Notes: generated from the letters alone by a model not told the origin. 64,000 nucleotides of DNA from Nocardia tengchongensis (GCF_018362975.1 NZ_CP074371.1:6262001-6326000), one strand, 5' to 3'; numbered from the stretch's first letter, positions 7,963-17,717 are shown. Translations and numbers: made by a program.

Positions 7963-9357
7963 ATGCGTTCCACACCAGCGTTCAGCTCCCTCTTCCGCAA
8001 CCACGACTATCTGCGACTGTTCACCGCCCAGGTCTCCGGCCTCTTCGGCACCGGATTGACCACCGTCGCACTGGGTTTGCTGGCCTATGACCTCGCCGGC
8101 GGCGCGGCCGCCGCGGTGCTGGGCACCGCGCTCACCATCAAGATGCTGATGTACGTGACCGTCGCGCCGGTGGTCGCGGCCTACGCCCACCGACTGCCCC
8201 GCCGCGGCTTCCTGACCTCGCTGCACCTGGTGCGCGCCGCGGTCGTGCTGGCACTGCCGTTCATCGATCAAATCTGGCAGATCTACGTGCTGATCGCGAT
8301 CCTGCAGACCGCATCGGCCGCGTACACGCCCACCTACCAGGCGGTCATCCCCGACATCCTGCCCGACGAGCGTGAGTACACCCGCGCGCTGTCCGCGGCG
8401 CAGTTGGCCGCCACCATGGAGACGCTGCTGAGCCCCATGCTCGCCGCCGCCGCGCTGACCGTCATGAGCTTCCACTGGCTGTTCGTCGGCACCGCCATCG
8501 GATTCGCCGTCTCCGCCGTCCTGGTGCTGGCCACCCGGATCCCGAATTCCACCGCCGCGGGCGGAGATTCGTTCCGGGAGCGGATCACCGCCGGGGTGCG
8601 TATCTTCGCCGCGACGCCGCGGCTACGCGGACTGCTCGGCCTGAACCTGGTGGTCGCGGCCGCCGGGTCGGTGATCATGGTCAATACCGTCAACTACGTG
8701 CGCGACACCCTCGGCGGCACCCAGTCCGGAGTGGCGATGCTGCTGGCCGCCAACGGTTTCGGCACCATGCTGGTGGCGCTGTCGCTGCCGCCGGTGCTCG
8801 ACCGGCTCGGGGCGCGCCCGGTGATGCTGACCGGCGCGGCCACCCTGATCACCGGCCTCGCCGGGGCCATCGCACTGTCGACGGCCGGCACGGGCGACTG
8901 GCGATGGGTTGCCGCGCTGGCGATCTGGGCCACCATCGGCGCGGGCACCGCGGCCATCCTGACCCCCACCGGTCACGTGCTGCGCCGCTCCTCGCAACCG
9001 GCGGATCGCCCGGCCCTGTTCGCGGCCCAGTTCTCGCTCTCGCACCTGGCGTGGCTGGTGACCTACCCGATCACCGGATGGCTCACCACGACAGCGGGAT
9101 TCACCGTCACCTGGGTGACGCTGGCGGTACTGGCCGCGGCGGGAATCGCTGTGGCGCTGCGGATGTGGCCGCGACGCGACCCCGAGGTGATCACCCACCT
9201 GCACGCGCCGGGCACCCTCACCGCCGACCGATTGGGTGATGCCGAGCTGCTGAGCAGCGGCTATTACCTCCACACCCACCCGTACGTGATCGACGCCGAC
9301 CACCGCCGCTGGCCGACCCCGACGACACGCGGGCTCGAGGTTCTCACCGCGGCCTGA
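7963..9357 (+). CDS. MFS transporter under a copper-type operator
   Basis: 464 residues from ATG 7963 with AGGAAGTG upstream. About twelve hydrophobic segments; the overall sequence resembles enterobactin/multidrug-type MFS exporters (SLFRNHDYLRLFTAQVSG at the N-terminus). The cytosolic tail after the last membrane segment is His-rich (ITHLHAP, then YYLHTHPYVIDADH), suggesting metal binding. With the CsoR/RicR-type promoter 100 nt upstream and a CxCxHC mini-ORF in the leader, a role in copper efflux or tolerance is inferred. The transported species is unproven. Confidence 0.8.
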   Translation: MRSTPAFSSLFRNHDYLRLFTAQVSGLFGTGLTTVALGLLAYDLAGGAAAAVLGTALTIKMLMYVTVAPVVAAYAHRLPRRGFLTSLHLVRAAVVLALPFIDQIWQIYVLIAILQTASAAYTPTYQAVIPDILPDEREYTRALSAAQLAATMETLLSPMLAAAALTVMSFHWLFVGTAIGFAVSAVLVLATRIPNSTAAGGDSFRERITAGVRIFAATPRLRGLLGLNLVVAAAGSVIMVNTVNYVRDTLGGTQSGVAMLLAANGFGTMLVALSLPPVLDRLGARPVMLTGAATLITGLAGAIALSTAGTGDWRWVAALAIWATIGAGTAAILTPTGHVLRRSSQPADRPALFAAQFSLSHLAWLVTYPITGWLTTTAGFTVTWVTLAVLAAAGIAVALRMWPRRDPEVITHLHAPGTLTADRLGDAELLSSGYYLHTHPYVIDADHRRWPTPTTRGLEVLTAA

Positions 9358-9480
9358 CCCCCGGCCAGACGGCCGGAAACCGCCAGGCATACCAACTCTC
9401 CGGCAGCGGATACCAGTGTTCACCGACACATCAGGCAGACTCGAACCCGCAAACCGAACCTTGCTCCGAGGAGTTCATCT

Positions 9481-9789
9481 ATGCGTAAGATCCTCCCGTC
9501 CGCTCTGCTGGCCGCCAGCGCCGTCGGCGCCCTGCTGGTACTGCCCGCCGGCACCGCAAGCGCCCTCTCCCCCGCCTGCCAGACCGCCGGCGACATCTAC
9601 AACAGCTACGGCTCGCTGGGCCCGAGCCCGCAGCAGCGCCGCGAGGTCGCCGACCGCCTCCGCGCCATCGAGGCCTCCGGCGACGAGCGCACCGCGATCG
9701 ACAACTTCGCCAACGCCCTCGACAACGGCGACGTCTCCCTGATCAGCACCACCGGCGTCCTGCTCAACGGCATCTGCGGCCGGGGCTGA
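9481..9789 (+). CDS. Small secreted protein
   Basis: 102 residues from ATG 9481 (GAGGAG upstream). A Sec signal peptide (MRKILPSALLAASAVGALLV..., cleavage after ASA near residue 28) precedes a mature part of about 74 residues with two Cys that could form one disulfide. The mature part is predicted mostly helical. I do not recognise the family. A strong terminator follows. Confidence 0.7.
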   Translation: MRKILPSALLAASAVGALLVLPAGTASALSPACQTAGDIYNSYGSLGPSPQQRREVADRLRAIEASGDERTAIDNFANALDNGDVSLISTTGVLLNGICGRG

Positions 9790-9817
9790 TCGCTCCCCGC
9801 TCTCCGCAGCACGCTTC

Positions 9818-9846
9818 GGGCCGGGTCACCCACGGTGACCCGGCCC
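9818..9846 (+). terminator. Terminator after small secreted protein gene
   Basis: Perfect 13-nt arms GGGCCGGGTCACC and GGTGACCCGGCCC with a 3-nt loop, about 30 nt past the stop. Confidence 0.75.
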
Positions 9847-9938
9847 GCAGTGTGTCAGCGGCGAGGGCACGGGTGAACCGCTGACCAGTTCGAACGCGGT
9901 CGCGGCGGGTACGGATCTGTGTGCGCACCGACCAGTGT

Positions 9939-9956
9939 ATGTGACGGGCGTCACAT
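9939..9956. promoter_or_regulatory. GlxR/Crp-type cAMP-regulator site
   Basis: ATGTGACGGGCGTCACAT is a perfect 18-bp palindrome containing TGTGA-N6-TCACA, the consensus of Crp/GlxR regulators. It lies about 40 nt upstream of the secreted protease start. Confidence 0.65.
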
Positions 9957-9996
9957 TCTCTTTCCCGAGGGGTGCGCGATCACGAATTGTCGAATC

Positions 9997-10707
9997 ATGT
10001 CGATTGCTTCGGGTTCGCTGACGACGGGGTTGATCACCGCCGCTATTGCCGCCGCCACGCTCAGCGGCGCCGGCGCGGCCACCGCCGACGTGATGGTGCC
10101 ACTGGGCGGCGGCTCCGGCATCGTGCTCAGCAACAGGGCGATCTGTTCGCTCACCACGATCGGATACGACAACGCGGGCAGACTGGTCGGATTGACCGCG
10201 GGCCATTGCGCGTCTGAGGGCACCCGGGTGGCGGCCGAGATCAACCGCGGCGCCGGCGCCATCGGCACGGTCGCCTACTCCGACAACGGCCGGGACCTCG
10301 ACTACGCCGTCATCGAATTCGATCCCGCCCGTGTCGTTCCCACGCGCACGGTCGGCGGCACCACCATCGCCGGCACCGCTCCCGCGCCGGGCATGGGCAG
10401 CCAGGTCTGCGTCAACGGCCGCAGCACCGGCTACAACTGCAGCATCAACTGGGGCCCGTTCGAGGATGTGAGCCTCAGCCAAGTCTGTTCCAACCACGGC
10501 GATTCCGGCGGCCCCGTCACCGCCGGCGACCGCCTGATCGGCATGCTCCAGGGCGGCATCGTCGGCTACGACAACATCCCCCTCGACTTCCCCTGCACCA
10601 ACCCCGCCAACCCCCTGCACTCCCCCACCTTCTACCGCCCGATCGACGACATCCTCACCGACATCAACGTCGCGGGCCGCACCGGCGCCGGCTACCACCC
10701 GGTCTGA
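9997..10707 (+). CDS. Secreted trypsin-like (S1) serine protease
   Basis: 236 residues from ATG 9997; longer in-frame starts would run across the GlxR/Crp-type site. A signal peptide (LTTGLITAAIAAATLSGAGAA) is followed by a compact protease domain. The triad is visible: His in LTAGHC (about residue 67), Asp in DLDYAVIEF (about 105) and Ser in NHGDSGGP (about 170). Paired Cys around the His and Ser fit extracellular disulfides. Probable extracellular protease; the substrate is unknown. Upstream signals suggest carbon-status control. Confidence 0.85.
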   Translation: MSIASGSLTTGLITAAIAAATLSGAGAATADVMVPLGGGSGIVLSNRAICSLTTIGYDNAGRLVGLTAGHCASEGTRVAAEINRGAGAIGTVAYSDNGRDLDYAVIEFDPARVVPTRTVGGTTIAGTAPAPGMGSQVCVNGRSTGYNCSINWGPFEDVSLSQVCSNHGDSGGPVTAGDRLIGMLQGGIVGYDNIPLDFPCTNPANPLHSPTFYRPIDDILTDINVAGRTGAGYHPV

Positions 10708-10713
10708 TCCCAT

Positions 10714-11270
10714 TCAAAGCTTGCCGCAGAGTTTGCGGATGAATCGCGGGAGGTGCGGGTCGGTCGGGGGCAGGTTGCCGGGTCGAGATCCCACCATCGG
10801 CTGCCGTCGAACTCCTCTGGGGCGAGCCGATACTGGCGTGTTCGGTCACCGCGAACTACGAACCACAGCGAGACATCAACGTGGCGTTCCATGTGGCCGA
10901 CCGTTGTCGTTCGAGTGAGGAACAGGGGGTGTTCGCCGACCACATCGAAGGTGGGGGTGATACCCAGTTCCTCGGAGGCTTCGCGGTGGGCTGCGGTCAG
11001 GGGGTGTTCACCCGGTTCGATGTGGCCGCCCATCGGGAGGTGGAGGCCTGCGAGGCGGTGGAGGCCCAGGAATATGGCTCTCGCGTGGGGGTCGATCAGG
11101 ACTACGTAGGAGACCAGGTGTGGGGAGGGGGTTGCGGGTTTGATTCGACGGAAGACGTCGTCGGTTGATTCGAGCCACTCCAATGTTGTTGCGATATGTC
11201 GCATTTCGAGGTCATCGTGCGGGTGGATGCCGGCGACGAGTTCCGCGATGACAGCGGTAGCGGGCTGCAT
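10714..11270 (-). CDS. Nudix hydrolase, frameshift near C-terminus
   Basis: The Nudix box GGHIEPGEHPLTAAHREASE followed by ELGI matches Gx5Ex7REUxEExGU at about residues 77-99, so it should hydrolyse a nucleoside diphosphate linked to another moiety using Mg2+. The start is ATG 11270; an internal ATG at about residue 23 is possible. Near 10768 a run of Gs (plus strand) appears one base short. The restored frame ends PPTDPHLPRFIRKLCGKL with a stop at 10714, a typical family C-terminus, while the frame as given ends in unrelated sequence at 10692. It converges on the protease gene. Confidence 0.8.
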
Positions 11271-11390
11271 GACGGAGAAGGGTACGCCGGACGTCCGACA
11301 GATCGGGATGGCTCGGTAGGGTGGCTACCGGTCAGCTATCAATGGATTGGTTGTCCGATTGTTCTTGATGCATCCGCCAGGAGGTCGCTC

Positions 11391-11687
11391 GTGAAGCGTT
11401 TCGCAGCAGTACTGACAGTGGGGATTGCCGCGGTCGCCGGTCCGGTCGTTGCGGCCGGGATTGCGGGCGCGGATGTGTGGGAGCCAGCGCCTGGGATTTC
11501 GATTCCGTTGCCGGATGGGGTGTTCACCGGGAGTGCAGGGGTGCGGTCGACGCCGGTGCCGACGCCCGATCCGGGTCCGGACCGCGTCGAAGGCGCGCCG
11601 TGTGATGACGGGCGCGGGACGTGGGTGCGCCTCGATCCCGGCAATGCCGCGCACTATGGCACCGATTGGCTGTGCCGGGCCAACTGA
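11391..11687 (+). CDS. Small secreted protein with Pro-rich linker
   Basis: 98 residues from GTG 11391, with AGGAGG 7 nt upstream. Signal peptide VKRFAAVLTVGIAAVAGPVV..., cleavage near AGIAGA. The mature part is short, with a Pro-rich stretch (STPVPTPDPGPD) and two Cys near the C-terminus. I do not recognise a family. A hairpin terminator follows. Confidence 0.6.
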   Translation: MKRFAAVLTVGIAAVAGPVVAAGIAGADVWEPAPGISIPLPDGVFTGSAGVRSTPVPTPDPGPDRVEGAPCDDGRGTWVRLDPGNAAHYGTDWLCRAN

Positions 11688-11706
11688 CATCGGGCCGTGG
11701 ACGGAG

Positions 11707-11736
11707 GCGAGCCCCGGGCGCATGCCCGGGGCTCGC
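11707..11736. terminator. Bidirectional terminator
   Basis: Perfect 13-nt arms GCGAGCCCCGGGC and GCCCGGGGCTCGC with loop GCAT lie between convergent genes ending at 11687 and 11743. Confidence 0.75.
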
Positions 11737-11742
11737 GTCGTT

Positions 11743-12260
11743 TCAGGACCGGTGCTCGGGGAGGTGGTTGCGCATGACCGCGACGAGGTCCTGCGAGGAG
11801 ACGGGGAAAGTCTGGGTGGAGAACACCGCGGGGCTGTAACCGAAGCCTTGGTTCACTCGGCCCAGCACTCGGGTCCGGAGTGAGGAGCGCTCGAGGTAGG
11901 CGGCCGGGTCTCGGAGCGCGACGTCGACGAATGGTTGTCCGGCGATCCGGGAGATGGCCACGCCGTCGACATCGGTCCAGTCGATCGGGCCCAGGCGGCG
12001 GTGGGTGAACCCCGGTCGGTGATGACCAACGCCGGCGATCGCCGAAACAGCTGCGCCACCATGAGCACCAGGCACGCCCCGAAGAACAGGATCGACAGCG
12101 CGCCGACGAATGCCGCGCTCGCCTCGGTGGTCAGCACCAGCACGTACCCCAGGAAGACCGACAGGGCCGCCCCGAGGGCCAGCAGTGCCGTGCGCAGCTT
12201 CGACGCCGTGTAGACCGTTGCCTGTTCCGGGTTTCCGACCCGCGTCTCGGATTCGGTCAC
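11743..12260 (-). CDS. STM3941-like membrane protein, frameshifted
   Basis: The N-terminal part from ATG 12260 has two adjacent membrane segments (LLALGAALSVFLGYVLVLTT and AAFVGALSILFFGACLVLMV) and then LFRRSPALVITDRG. Near 12012 one G is missing. The restored frame continues FTHRRLGPIDWTDVDGVAIS with the PH-like C-terminal domain and stops at 11743, about 172 residues in total. The layout (two TM helices plus a PH-like domain) fits the STM3941 family of unknown function. Confidence 0.65.
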
Positions 12261-12502
12261 TGCGTTCCCCCTGCCACCAATCGCTTGCTCACCGAGTCAG
12301 TATGCGTCATCCCAGAACAACGCAAGCCGCAGGTCGATGACCTACGGCCGGCCCGGTGGACCGATGCCGACGCCGAGGCGATGGGTGGCGAGGCGCCGCA
12401 AGCCCATGACTCCGACGGGTTGTGTTCGGGCACCGGGCTTCTCGGCCGGGCAACCGAATCTCGAAGCGCGGCCGCTCATTGCGATAGGTATGATCTGGCG
12501 AT

Positions 12503-13708
12503 ATGCAGCCTGCTGGGGATTCCCACCCCAACATCCTCGACCGAATCCCGGTGCCGCTGTACGCACCCGAGTTCGCCGCCGACCCGCACACCTTCTACGC
12601 CGCGATGCGTGAGAGGTTCGGTTCCCTTGCCCCGGTGGAGCTTTCGCCCGGCATCGCCGCCACCTTGGTGATCGGCTATCGGACCGCGGTCGCGATCAAC
12701 AATGACTCCGAACGCTTCCCGGCCGATCCACGCGCCTGGGAGCAGGACATACCCACCGACTGCCCGATCCTGCCCATGCTGCAGTACCGGCCGAACGCGC
12801 TGCGCAGCGCGGGCCAGGAGCATGCGCGGTATCGGAAGGCCAGTGTCGACAGCATCGACGCGATCAACCTGTACCAGGTCGACGATGTGATCGAAGAGAT
12901 CGTGATCCCCCAGGTCAACGCGTTCTGCGCGGATGGGCAGGCGGACCTGATCACTCAGTACGCCTTCCCGGTCACCTTCGCCTACCTCAACACGATGGTC
13001 GGGTGCCCGGCCGATATCGGCCAGCAGGTCGCGCAGGGCATGGCGATGATGTTCGAGGGCAACTCGGCCGAGGAGGGCAACGCGCTGTTCGTGAATGCGC
13101 TCGGCCAGCTGGTGAGCCTCAAGCGGCAGCAGCCGGGCGATGACGTCACCACGCGGCTTCTGGTCCATGCGGCGGATCTGACCGATGAGGAGCTGGTGCA
13201 CCAGCTGGTGACGATCTACGGCGCCGGCATCGAGCCGCTCACCAACCTGATCGCCAATACGCTGCTGCTGATGCTCACCGACGAACGGTTCTCCGGGGTG
13301 GCGGCGCTGACCACCCGGGACGCGTTGAACGAGTTGCTGTTCACCGACCCGCCGCTGGCGAATTTCGGGATCACCTATCCGTCCCGGCCGACCATGATCG
13401 GCAAGGTGTGGCTACCGGCCAATCAGCCGGTGGTCACCAGCATGGCGGCCTGCAACAACGACCCCGCCATCGTGGGCCGCTACACGGGCAACAACGCCCA
13501 TCTCGCGTGGGGCACCGGACCACACGCCTGCCCCGCGCAGGATGTCGCGTATCTGGTCGCGCAGAACGCCATCGATCAACTCTTCGACCGGCTCCCCGAG
13601 CTCCGGATGGCCTGCCCGGCCGACCAACTCGACTGGCGGCCAGGACCTTTCCACCGGTCGCTGGCGAGCCTACCGGTGGTCTTCCCGCCCGCACGCACGC
13701 CGTTCTGA
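12503..13708 (+). CDS. Cytochrome P450, CYP157-like, lacking the ExxR motif
   Basis: 401 residues. The heme loop is HLAWGTGPHACPA (ligand Cys about residue 343), the I-helix YGAGIEPLTNLIAN carries the AG(I/T)E pattern, and the C-helix region has EHARYRK. At the K-helix, where P450s have ExxR, it reads NELLFTDPPLANF: Glu is kept but Arg is replaced by Phe. Loss of ExxR is known for the CYP157 family of Streptomyces, which this protein resembles along its length (start YAPEFAADPHTFYAAMRERF). Two paralogues lie at 16368 and 53804. No ferredoxin or conservon partner genes are adjacent. Substrate unknown. Confidence 0.85.
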   Translation: MQPAGDSHPNILDRIPVPLYAPEFAADPHTFYAAMRERFGSLAPVELSPGIAATLVIGYRTAVAINNDSERFPADPRAWEQDIPTDCPILPMLQYRPNALRSAGQEHARYRKASVDSIDAINLYQVDDVIEEIVIPQVNAFCADGQADLITQYAFPVTFAYLNTMVGCPADIGQQVAQGMAMMFEGNSAEEGNALFVNALGQLVSLKRQQPGDDVTTRLLVHAADLTDEELVHQLVTIYGAGIEPLTNLIANTLLLMLTDERFSGVAALTTRDALNELLFTDPPLANFGITYPSRPTMIGKVWLPANQPVVTSMAACNNDPAIVGRYTGNNAHLAWGTGPHACPAQDVAYLVAQNAIDQLFDRLPELRMACPADQLDWRPGPFHRSLASLPVVFPPARTPF

Positions 13709-13716
13709 CCGAAACC

Positions 13717-13745
13717 TCGGGATGCCGGAGTGACCGGCATCCCGA
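13717..13745. terminator. Terminator between P450 and acyl-CoA oxidase genes
   Basis: Perfect 12-nt arms TCGGGATGCCGG and CCGGCATCCCGA with loop AGTGA lie between convergent genes. Confidence 0.75.
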
Positions 13746-13769
13746 GAATTTCTCAGCTCTCCGGGGACG

Positions 13770-15584
13770 TCAGCCGAGCCGGAGCGCGTTCGCGCACTGC
13801 TCGACATAGCTGTCGGAGTCGTAAACGGTGCGCAGGGAACCGGTTTCGAGTTCGAAGGCCGCGACCAGCTCGGTCAGGTGCGGGGCCAGCATCTCGTGCA
13901 GCTGGACACGCATGTCCCGCAACGGCTCTCGCGTCTTGGGCAGCGGACCGTCGGGTAGCAGGTCCGCGCCGTGTGCCAGGAACTGACGCACCGCGAACAG
14001 GGTGATCAGGTTCTCCATCACCCGCCGCGGTTCATCCGGCAGCTCGGCGGCACGGTCGGCCAGCCGCAGTGCGGCCTGATGCGCGGTGTGCGCGTCGGCG
14101 GCGGCCAGCGCCAGGTCGTAGACCCGGTCCCAGCGTGCTTGCCGGTCGCCGCTGGTGTTCGCGTACGCCTCGAGCGCGCGGTGCTGCAGGAAGAGCGCAC
14201 GGGCGCCCATCCACTTCACCCAACTGCCAGGAGTGTCGAGATCACAGGGCTCGAGCTCGTCCCAGCATTCCTGGGTCCACTGGTCGGGCCCGAAGAGCCG
14301 GCGGTAGCCCGCCAGCAGGGCGATCACGTAGCTGTCCCCCTCGGCGGTCGCCGCGGCGTCGCGCAGGGCGCGGTATTCCACGATCTTGTTGTGGGCGAAG
14401 ACGCCTTGGGCGCCGAGCCGGTCGCGGACCTCGCCGCACACGCGCAGCGCGGTGGAGGTGGCGAAGTACTTGGTCAGTGACACCAGGTCGGTCAGCGCCG
14501 GACCCTGTTCGTCGTCCTCGGCGGCGATGACGTCGGCGAAACCGTCCACGGCGATCTCCACCGCGGCGCTGGCAAGGTAGGTGTCGACCACCGCCTCCAC
14601 CAGCGGCGCGTAGTGCGCCGGCACCTGCAGCAGCGGGACGCGCCCGCCCGCCATGCTCGCGATGTCCCGCTGCGCGGACTGTCGGACAGCGATCGACACC
14701 GCGGCCCGCGACACCGCCGCGGCCATGCCGGAAATGCACAGGCGGCCGACACGCACCCGGCTGATGGCACGCCACACCTGGTTGTCACGCGGGATCGGCG
14801 AGGTCAGCTCACCGTTCTCGTCGATGCGGGTTCCGGTGTGCGACAACAGGCATTCGCGCGATACCCGCACGTTGTCGAAGCGGGTCATGGCGTTATCCAT
14901 GCCCAGGCCCGGCTTCTCGGGCATGCGGCGGATGGTGAGACCGGGTCGCAGCTGCCCGTCGGCATCGCACATCCACACCAGGAACGGGTAGACGCCGTGC
15001 GCGGTGTCGCCGACGATCAACCGCGCGAACACGATTCCGAATCGCGCGATGCCCGCGACCGGGGGCGCGGCGGTCGTCGGCATGAACTTGATCGCCGCGT
15101 CGGTGGGCGTGTTCAGGACGAAGCCGCCACCGTCGGCGGGGTCGTACACCGCGGTCGTCTCGAGGTTGTTCAGGTCGCTGCCGTGGCCGACTTCGGTCAG
15201 CACATAGGCGCCGACCGCGCGGCCGGCCAGCAGCTCGGTCAGCGCGGTGTCCACTTCGCCTGTCCGCGAATGCTGTTCGAGCAGGGTGCCGAGCACCAGG
15301 TTCACCTGCACGGTCAGCAGGGCTCCCAGGTGCGGGTCGACGACGGTGGACTGCTCGTGCAGGGTCAAGCACTCGCGCAGATCCGAGACGGTCTCCACCG
15401 CCGACAGGTTCGGCAGCAGCCGCAGGTAGCGCTCGTAGGCGCGGGCTCCGGGGTCCTTGGTGGCGGCCCACCAATCCTGGTCGAATCCTTCTTCGCTGAA
15501 CAACCTGTTGTACCGCTGCGCCGCGGCGCGGCGGCCGCCGAACAACAGGTCCGCGAAACTGTCTACATTTCCATGCGAGACCAT
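13770..15584 (-). CDS. Acyl-CoA oxidase/dehydrogenase family protein
   Basis: 604 residues from ATG 15584 (GAGAAGG upstream; a TTG at 15620 is an alternative). The length and the C-terminal extension beyond the usual 380-residue dehydrogenase fit acyl-CoA oxidases. The FAD/substrate region reads YVLTEVGHGSDLNNLETTAV at about residues 130-150, the motif in which acyl-CoA oxidases contact flavin. A second segment with SHTGTRIDENGELTSPIPRD follows, and a helical oxidase C-terminal domain ends the protein. Predicted reaction: FAD-dependent alpha,beta-desaturation of an acyl-CoA. It sits between two CYP157-like P450 genes but has its own promoter region; a shared pathway is not shown. Confidence 0.8.
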   Translation of the reverse strand: MVSHGNVDSFADLLFGGRRAAAQRYNRLFSEEGFDQDWWAATKDPGARAYERYLRLLPNLSAVETVSDLRECLTLHEQSTVVDPHLGALLTVQVNLVLGTLLEQHSRTGEVDTALTELLAGRAVGAYVLTEVGHGSDLNNLETTAVYDPADGGGFVLNTPTDAAIKFMPTTAAPPVAGIARFGIVFARLIVGDTAHGVYPFLVWMCDADGQLRPGLTIRRMPEKPGLGMDNAMTRFDNVRVSRECLLSHTGTRIDENGELTSPIPRDNQVWRAISRVRVGRLCISGMAAAVSRAAVSIAVRQSAQRDIASMAGGRVPLLQVPAHYAPLVEAVVDTYLASAAVEIAVDGFADVIAAEDDEQGPALTDLVSLTKYFATSTALRVCGEVRDRLGAQGVFAHNKIVEYRALRDAAATAEGDSYVIALLAGYRRLFGPDQWTQECWDELEPCDLDTPGSWVKWMGARALFLQHRALEAYANTSGDRQARWDRVYDLALAAADAHTAHQAALRLADRAAELPDEPRRVMENLITLFAVRQFLAHGADLLPDGPLPKTREPLRDMRVQLHEMLAPHLTELVAAFELETGSLRTVYDSDSYVEQCANALRLG

Positions 15585-16367
15585 GACTCTGCCTTCTCTT
15601 CCACTCGATACCGAATCCAAGCGACTTGTCTTGCGTCACTTGGCATTGCGCATGGCTCCGGAGCCGGGGTGTCCGGCTGCCGAAACCAGCGGAAGCTGTC
15701 GATCGGGAATCAGCGGCCCGATGAAATGACCCGTCGAGAGTTCAACCCATCGCCCACCTTCGGGCGGTATCGCCGGTCGACCCGTCATCGAGGAAAGTCG
15801 TCCGCGCCATCACCTCATGCTGCGACCCCGAAGGAGCCACAGAGTTGCGGTAGGGCAAACGAGACACGAAACGTATTGTGACACACAGTTCTTCAAAATG
15901 AGTCATGTAGTTCGGGGATCATCGGCCGAGCCACCCTCGCTACCGGGGCGGATCGGCCGTCTACCTGGACAAATGATCAGCTAACATCTGAAACATCTGC
16001 GATCAACTCCGCGCGGGGAAGTCGATTCACGCACCTGTACCGGGATGCGCACACCCGTAGCTACGGGTAGCATCCGACGAGTGATCCAAACCTGTTACAG
16101 CGGAACGCGTTCAACGTGTCGCCCGGTGCGCAGGTGCGTCACGGTTACCCGGTTACGCCGGTAGCGTCGCCGCGGGCCGGATGGCCGGAGCCGCGCACCT
16201 GCTGGAATATCGATGCGGTACAGCGTCGTTCGCATCCGGGCAGCAATCACCGACGTAATGTCGTTTGTTCGAGCTCTTCTCACCGTTCATGTTCCACCCA
16301 CTCATGGGAGTTGCACGTTGAAGATGTTCGCTTTGCCGATGCCGGACGGCTGCGCGGGAGCACCCGA
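15585..16367. other. Long intergenic region with a 16-bp palindrome
   Basis: About 780 nt separate the acyl-CoA oxidase and the second P450. No frame has a ribosome binding site together with a credible protein. The central part (15860-16010) is less GC-rich than its surroundings. A perfect palindrome, ACCCGTAGCTACGGGT, lies at 16053-16068. Divergent promoters for both flanking genes are expected here. Confidence 0.5.
16053..16068. promoter_or_regulatory. Perfect palindrome, possible operator
   Basis: ACCCGTAGCTACGGGT reads the same on both strands without a spacer, in the middle of the intergenic region between divergent genes. No regulator can be assigned. Confidence 0.3.
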
Positions 16368-17545
16368 GTGAAACTGCACTCGCCGGAGTTCGCCGCCGAC
16401 CCACACCGCGCCTACGACGACCTGCGCCGCCGGTACGGCCCCGTCGCGCCCATCGAACTGGCCGACGGGATCCCGGCCACCCTGATCCTCGGCTACCGCG
16501 AAGCGCTGCGGATTCTCGCTGACCCCGAACACTTTCCGGCCGATCCGCGCACCTGGCAGCACACCATTCCGGAGAGCTGCCCGGTCATGCCGATCATGGA
16601 GTGGGGTCCGGCCGAACCGGGCGACACGGGTCGATCGCCGCACCGCGCCGCGTATCTGGCCGCCATGGCCGACATCGACCAGTACCGGCTGCGCGGGACC
16701 GTCGAATCCGCGGCCATGCCACTGATCAACAGCTTCTGCGGCGCCGGGCAAGCCGATCTGCTCGCCGACTACGCCCGCCCCCTGACCCTCCGCGTCCTCG
16801 ACGACCTGATCGGCCTCCCGCCGGAGCTCGGCGCCGAAGCCGGTGCCGCACTGACGGATCTGATCGAGGCCACCGACACGGATGCCTCCGGCCGCGCCGA
16901 CCACCGCTTCCGCGCCGTCCTGGCCGAACTGGTAACCACCCGACGCCGCTACCCCGCCCGCGACGTCACCTCGACCCTGATCGGCCACGCCGCCGCCTTC
17001 GACGACGCCGAAATCGTCGAACAACTGGCCAAGCTCTACGTCATGGGCGCCGAACCGACCTGGAATCTCATCGTCAACGCCTTGGTCCTGATGGCCGATG
17101 ACGCCGGTTTCCACGACGACCTGCTAGCCGGCTCGCTGCAATTGCGAGACGCCATCGACAAGGTCCTCTTCGCCGATCCCCGCTGGCCAACGCCTGTCCC
17201 CGTTACCCCCAGCAACCCCAGGTGATCGGCAACTCCTGGCTCCCGGTGAACCAACCGGTCTTGATCAGCATCACCGCCTGCAACAACGACCCCGCCGTCT
17301 CCGGCGACCACACCGGCAACCGCTCCCACCTCGCCTGGGGCATCGGCGCTCACACCTGCCCCGCCCAGCCGATCGCCTCGATCATCGCCCGCGAGGCCCT
17401 GGACCAACTCCTCGACGCCCTCCCCGACATCAAACTCGCGATCCCTCTGCCCGAACTCCCCTGGCGCCCCAGCACTTTCCACCGCGCACCGCTCACGGTC
17501 CCGGTGACCTTCCCACCTTCCCCACCCCTGGGCCCGCGGTCGTAG
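16368..17545 (+). CDS. Cytochrome P450, CYP157-like, frameshifted, lacking ExxR
   Basis: Start GTG 16368 has GGGAG 7 nt upstream and aligns with the start of the paralogue at 53804 (HSPEFAADPHRAYDDLRRRYG). Near 17180 a run of Cs is one base short; the restored frame gives LFADPPLANACPRYPQQPQ and continues to the heme loop HLAWGIGAHTCPA and a stop at 17545, about 392 residues. At the K-helix the sequence is DKVLFADPP, so both Glu and Arg of ExxR are absent. The I-helix is also degenerate (VMGAEPTWNLI). This is the most diverged of the three paralogues, and activity is doubtful even with the frame restored. Confidence 0.75.
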
Positions 17546-17561
17546 GAACCGTCGTCGATAT

Positions 17562-17579
17562 TGACTGACTTTTCAGTCA
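17562..17579 (+). promoter_or_regulatory. TetR-type operator copy 1 (upstream of exported deiminase)
   Basis: TGACTGA-CTTT-TCAGTCA, perfect 7-bp inverted arms with a 4-nt spacer, about 140 nt upstream of the deiminase start at 17718. It is one of six copies in the window. Confidence 0.75.
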
Positions 17580-17717
17580 GCATTACCGTTGCAGGCCTCT
17601 GGCGCCCGGCCCGATGCCTGCCGATCTCCCTGTCGAGCGGCCGGTCATCACCATCGCGGTGCGCTTCGAGATCCACACGACATGGTCGGCCTTGGCGACC
17701 GGATTGGGAGTGATGCT

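Noticed and set aside
7267..8475. 402-residue minus-strand frame extending the HTH protein
   Set aside because: The upstream two thirds are opposite the MFS gene and show low-complexity shadow composition. The start at 7695 has a proper ribosome binding site.
17562..17579. Transcription terminator after the second P450
   Set aside because: It has symmetrical arms like a terminator, but the same sequence recurs ahead of several genes with a constant 18-bp geometry and too short a stem. An operator explains this better.
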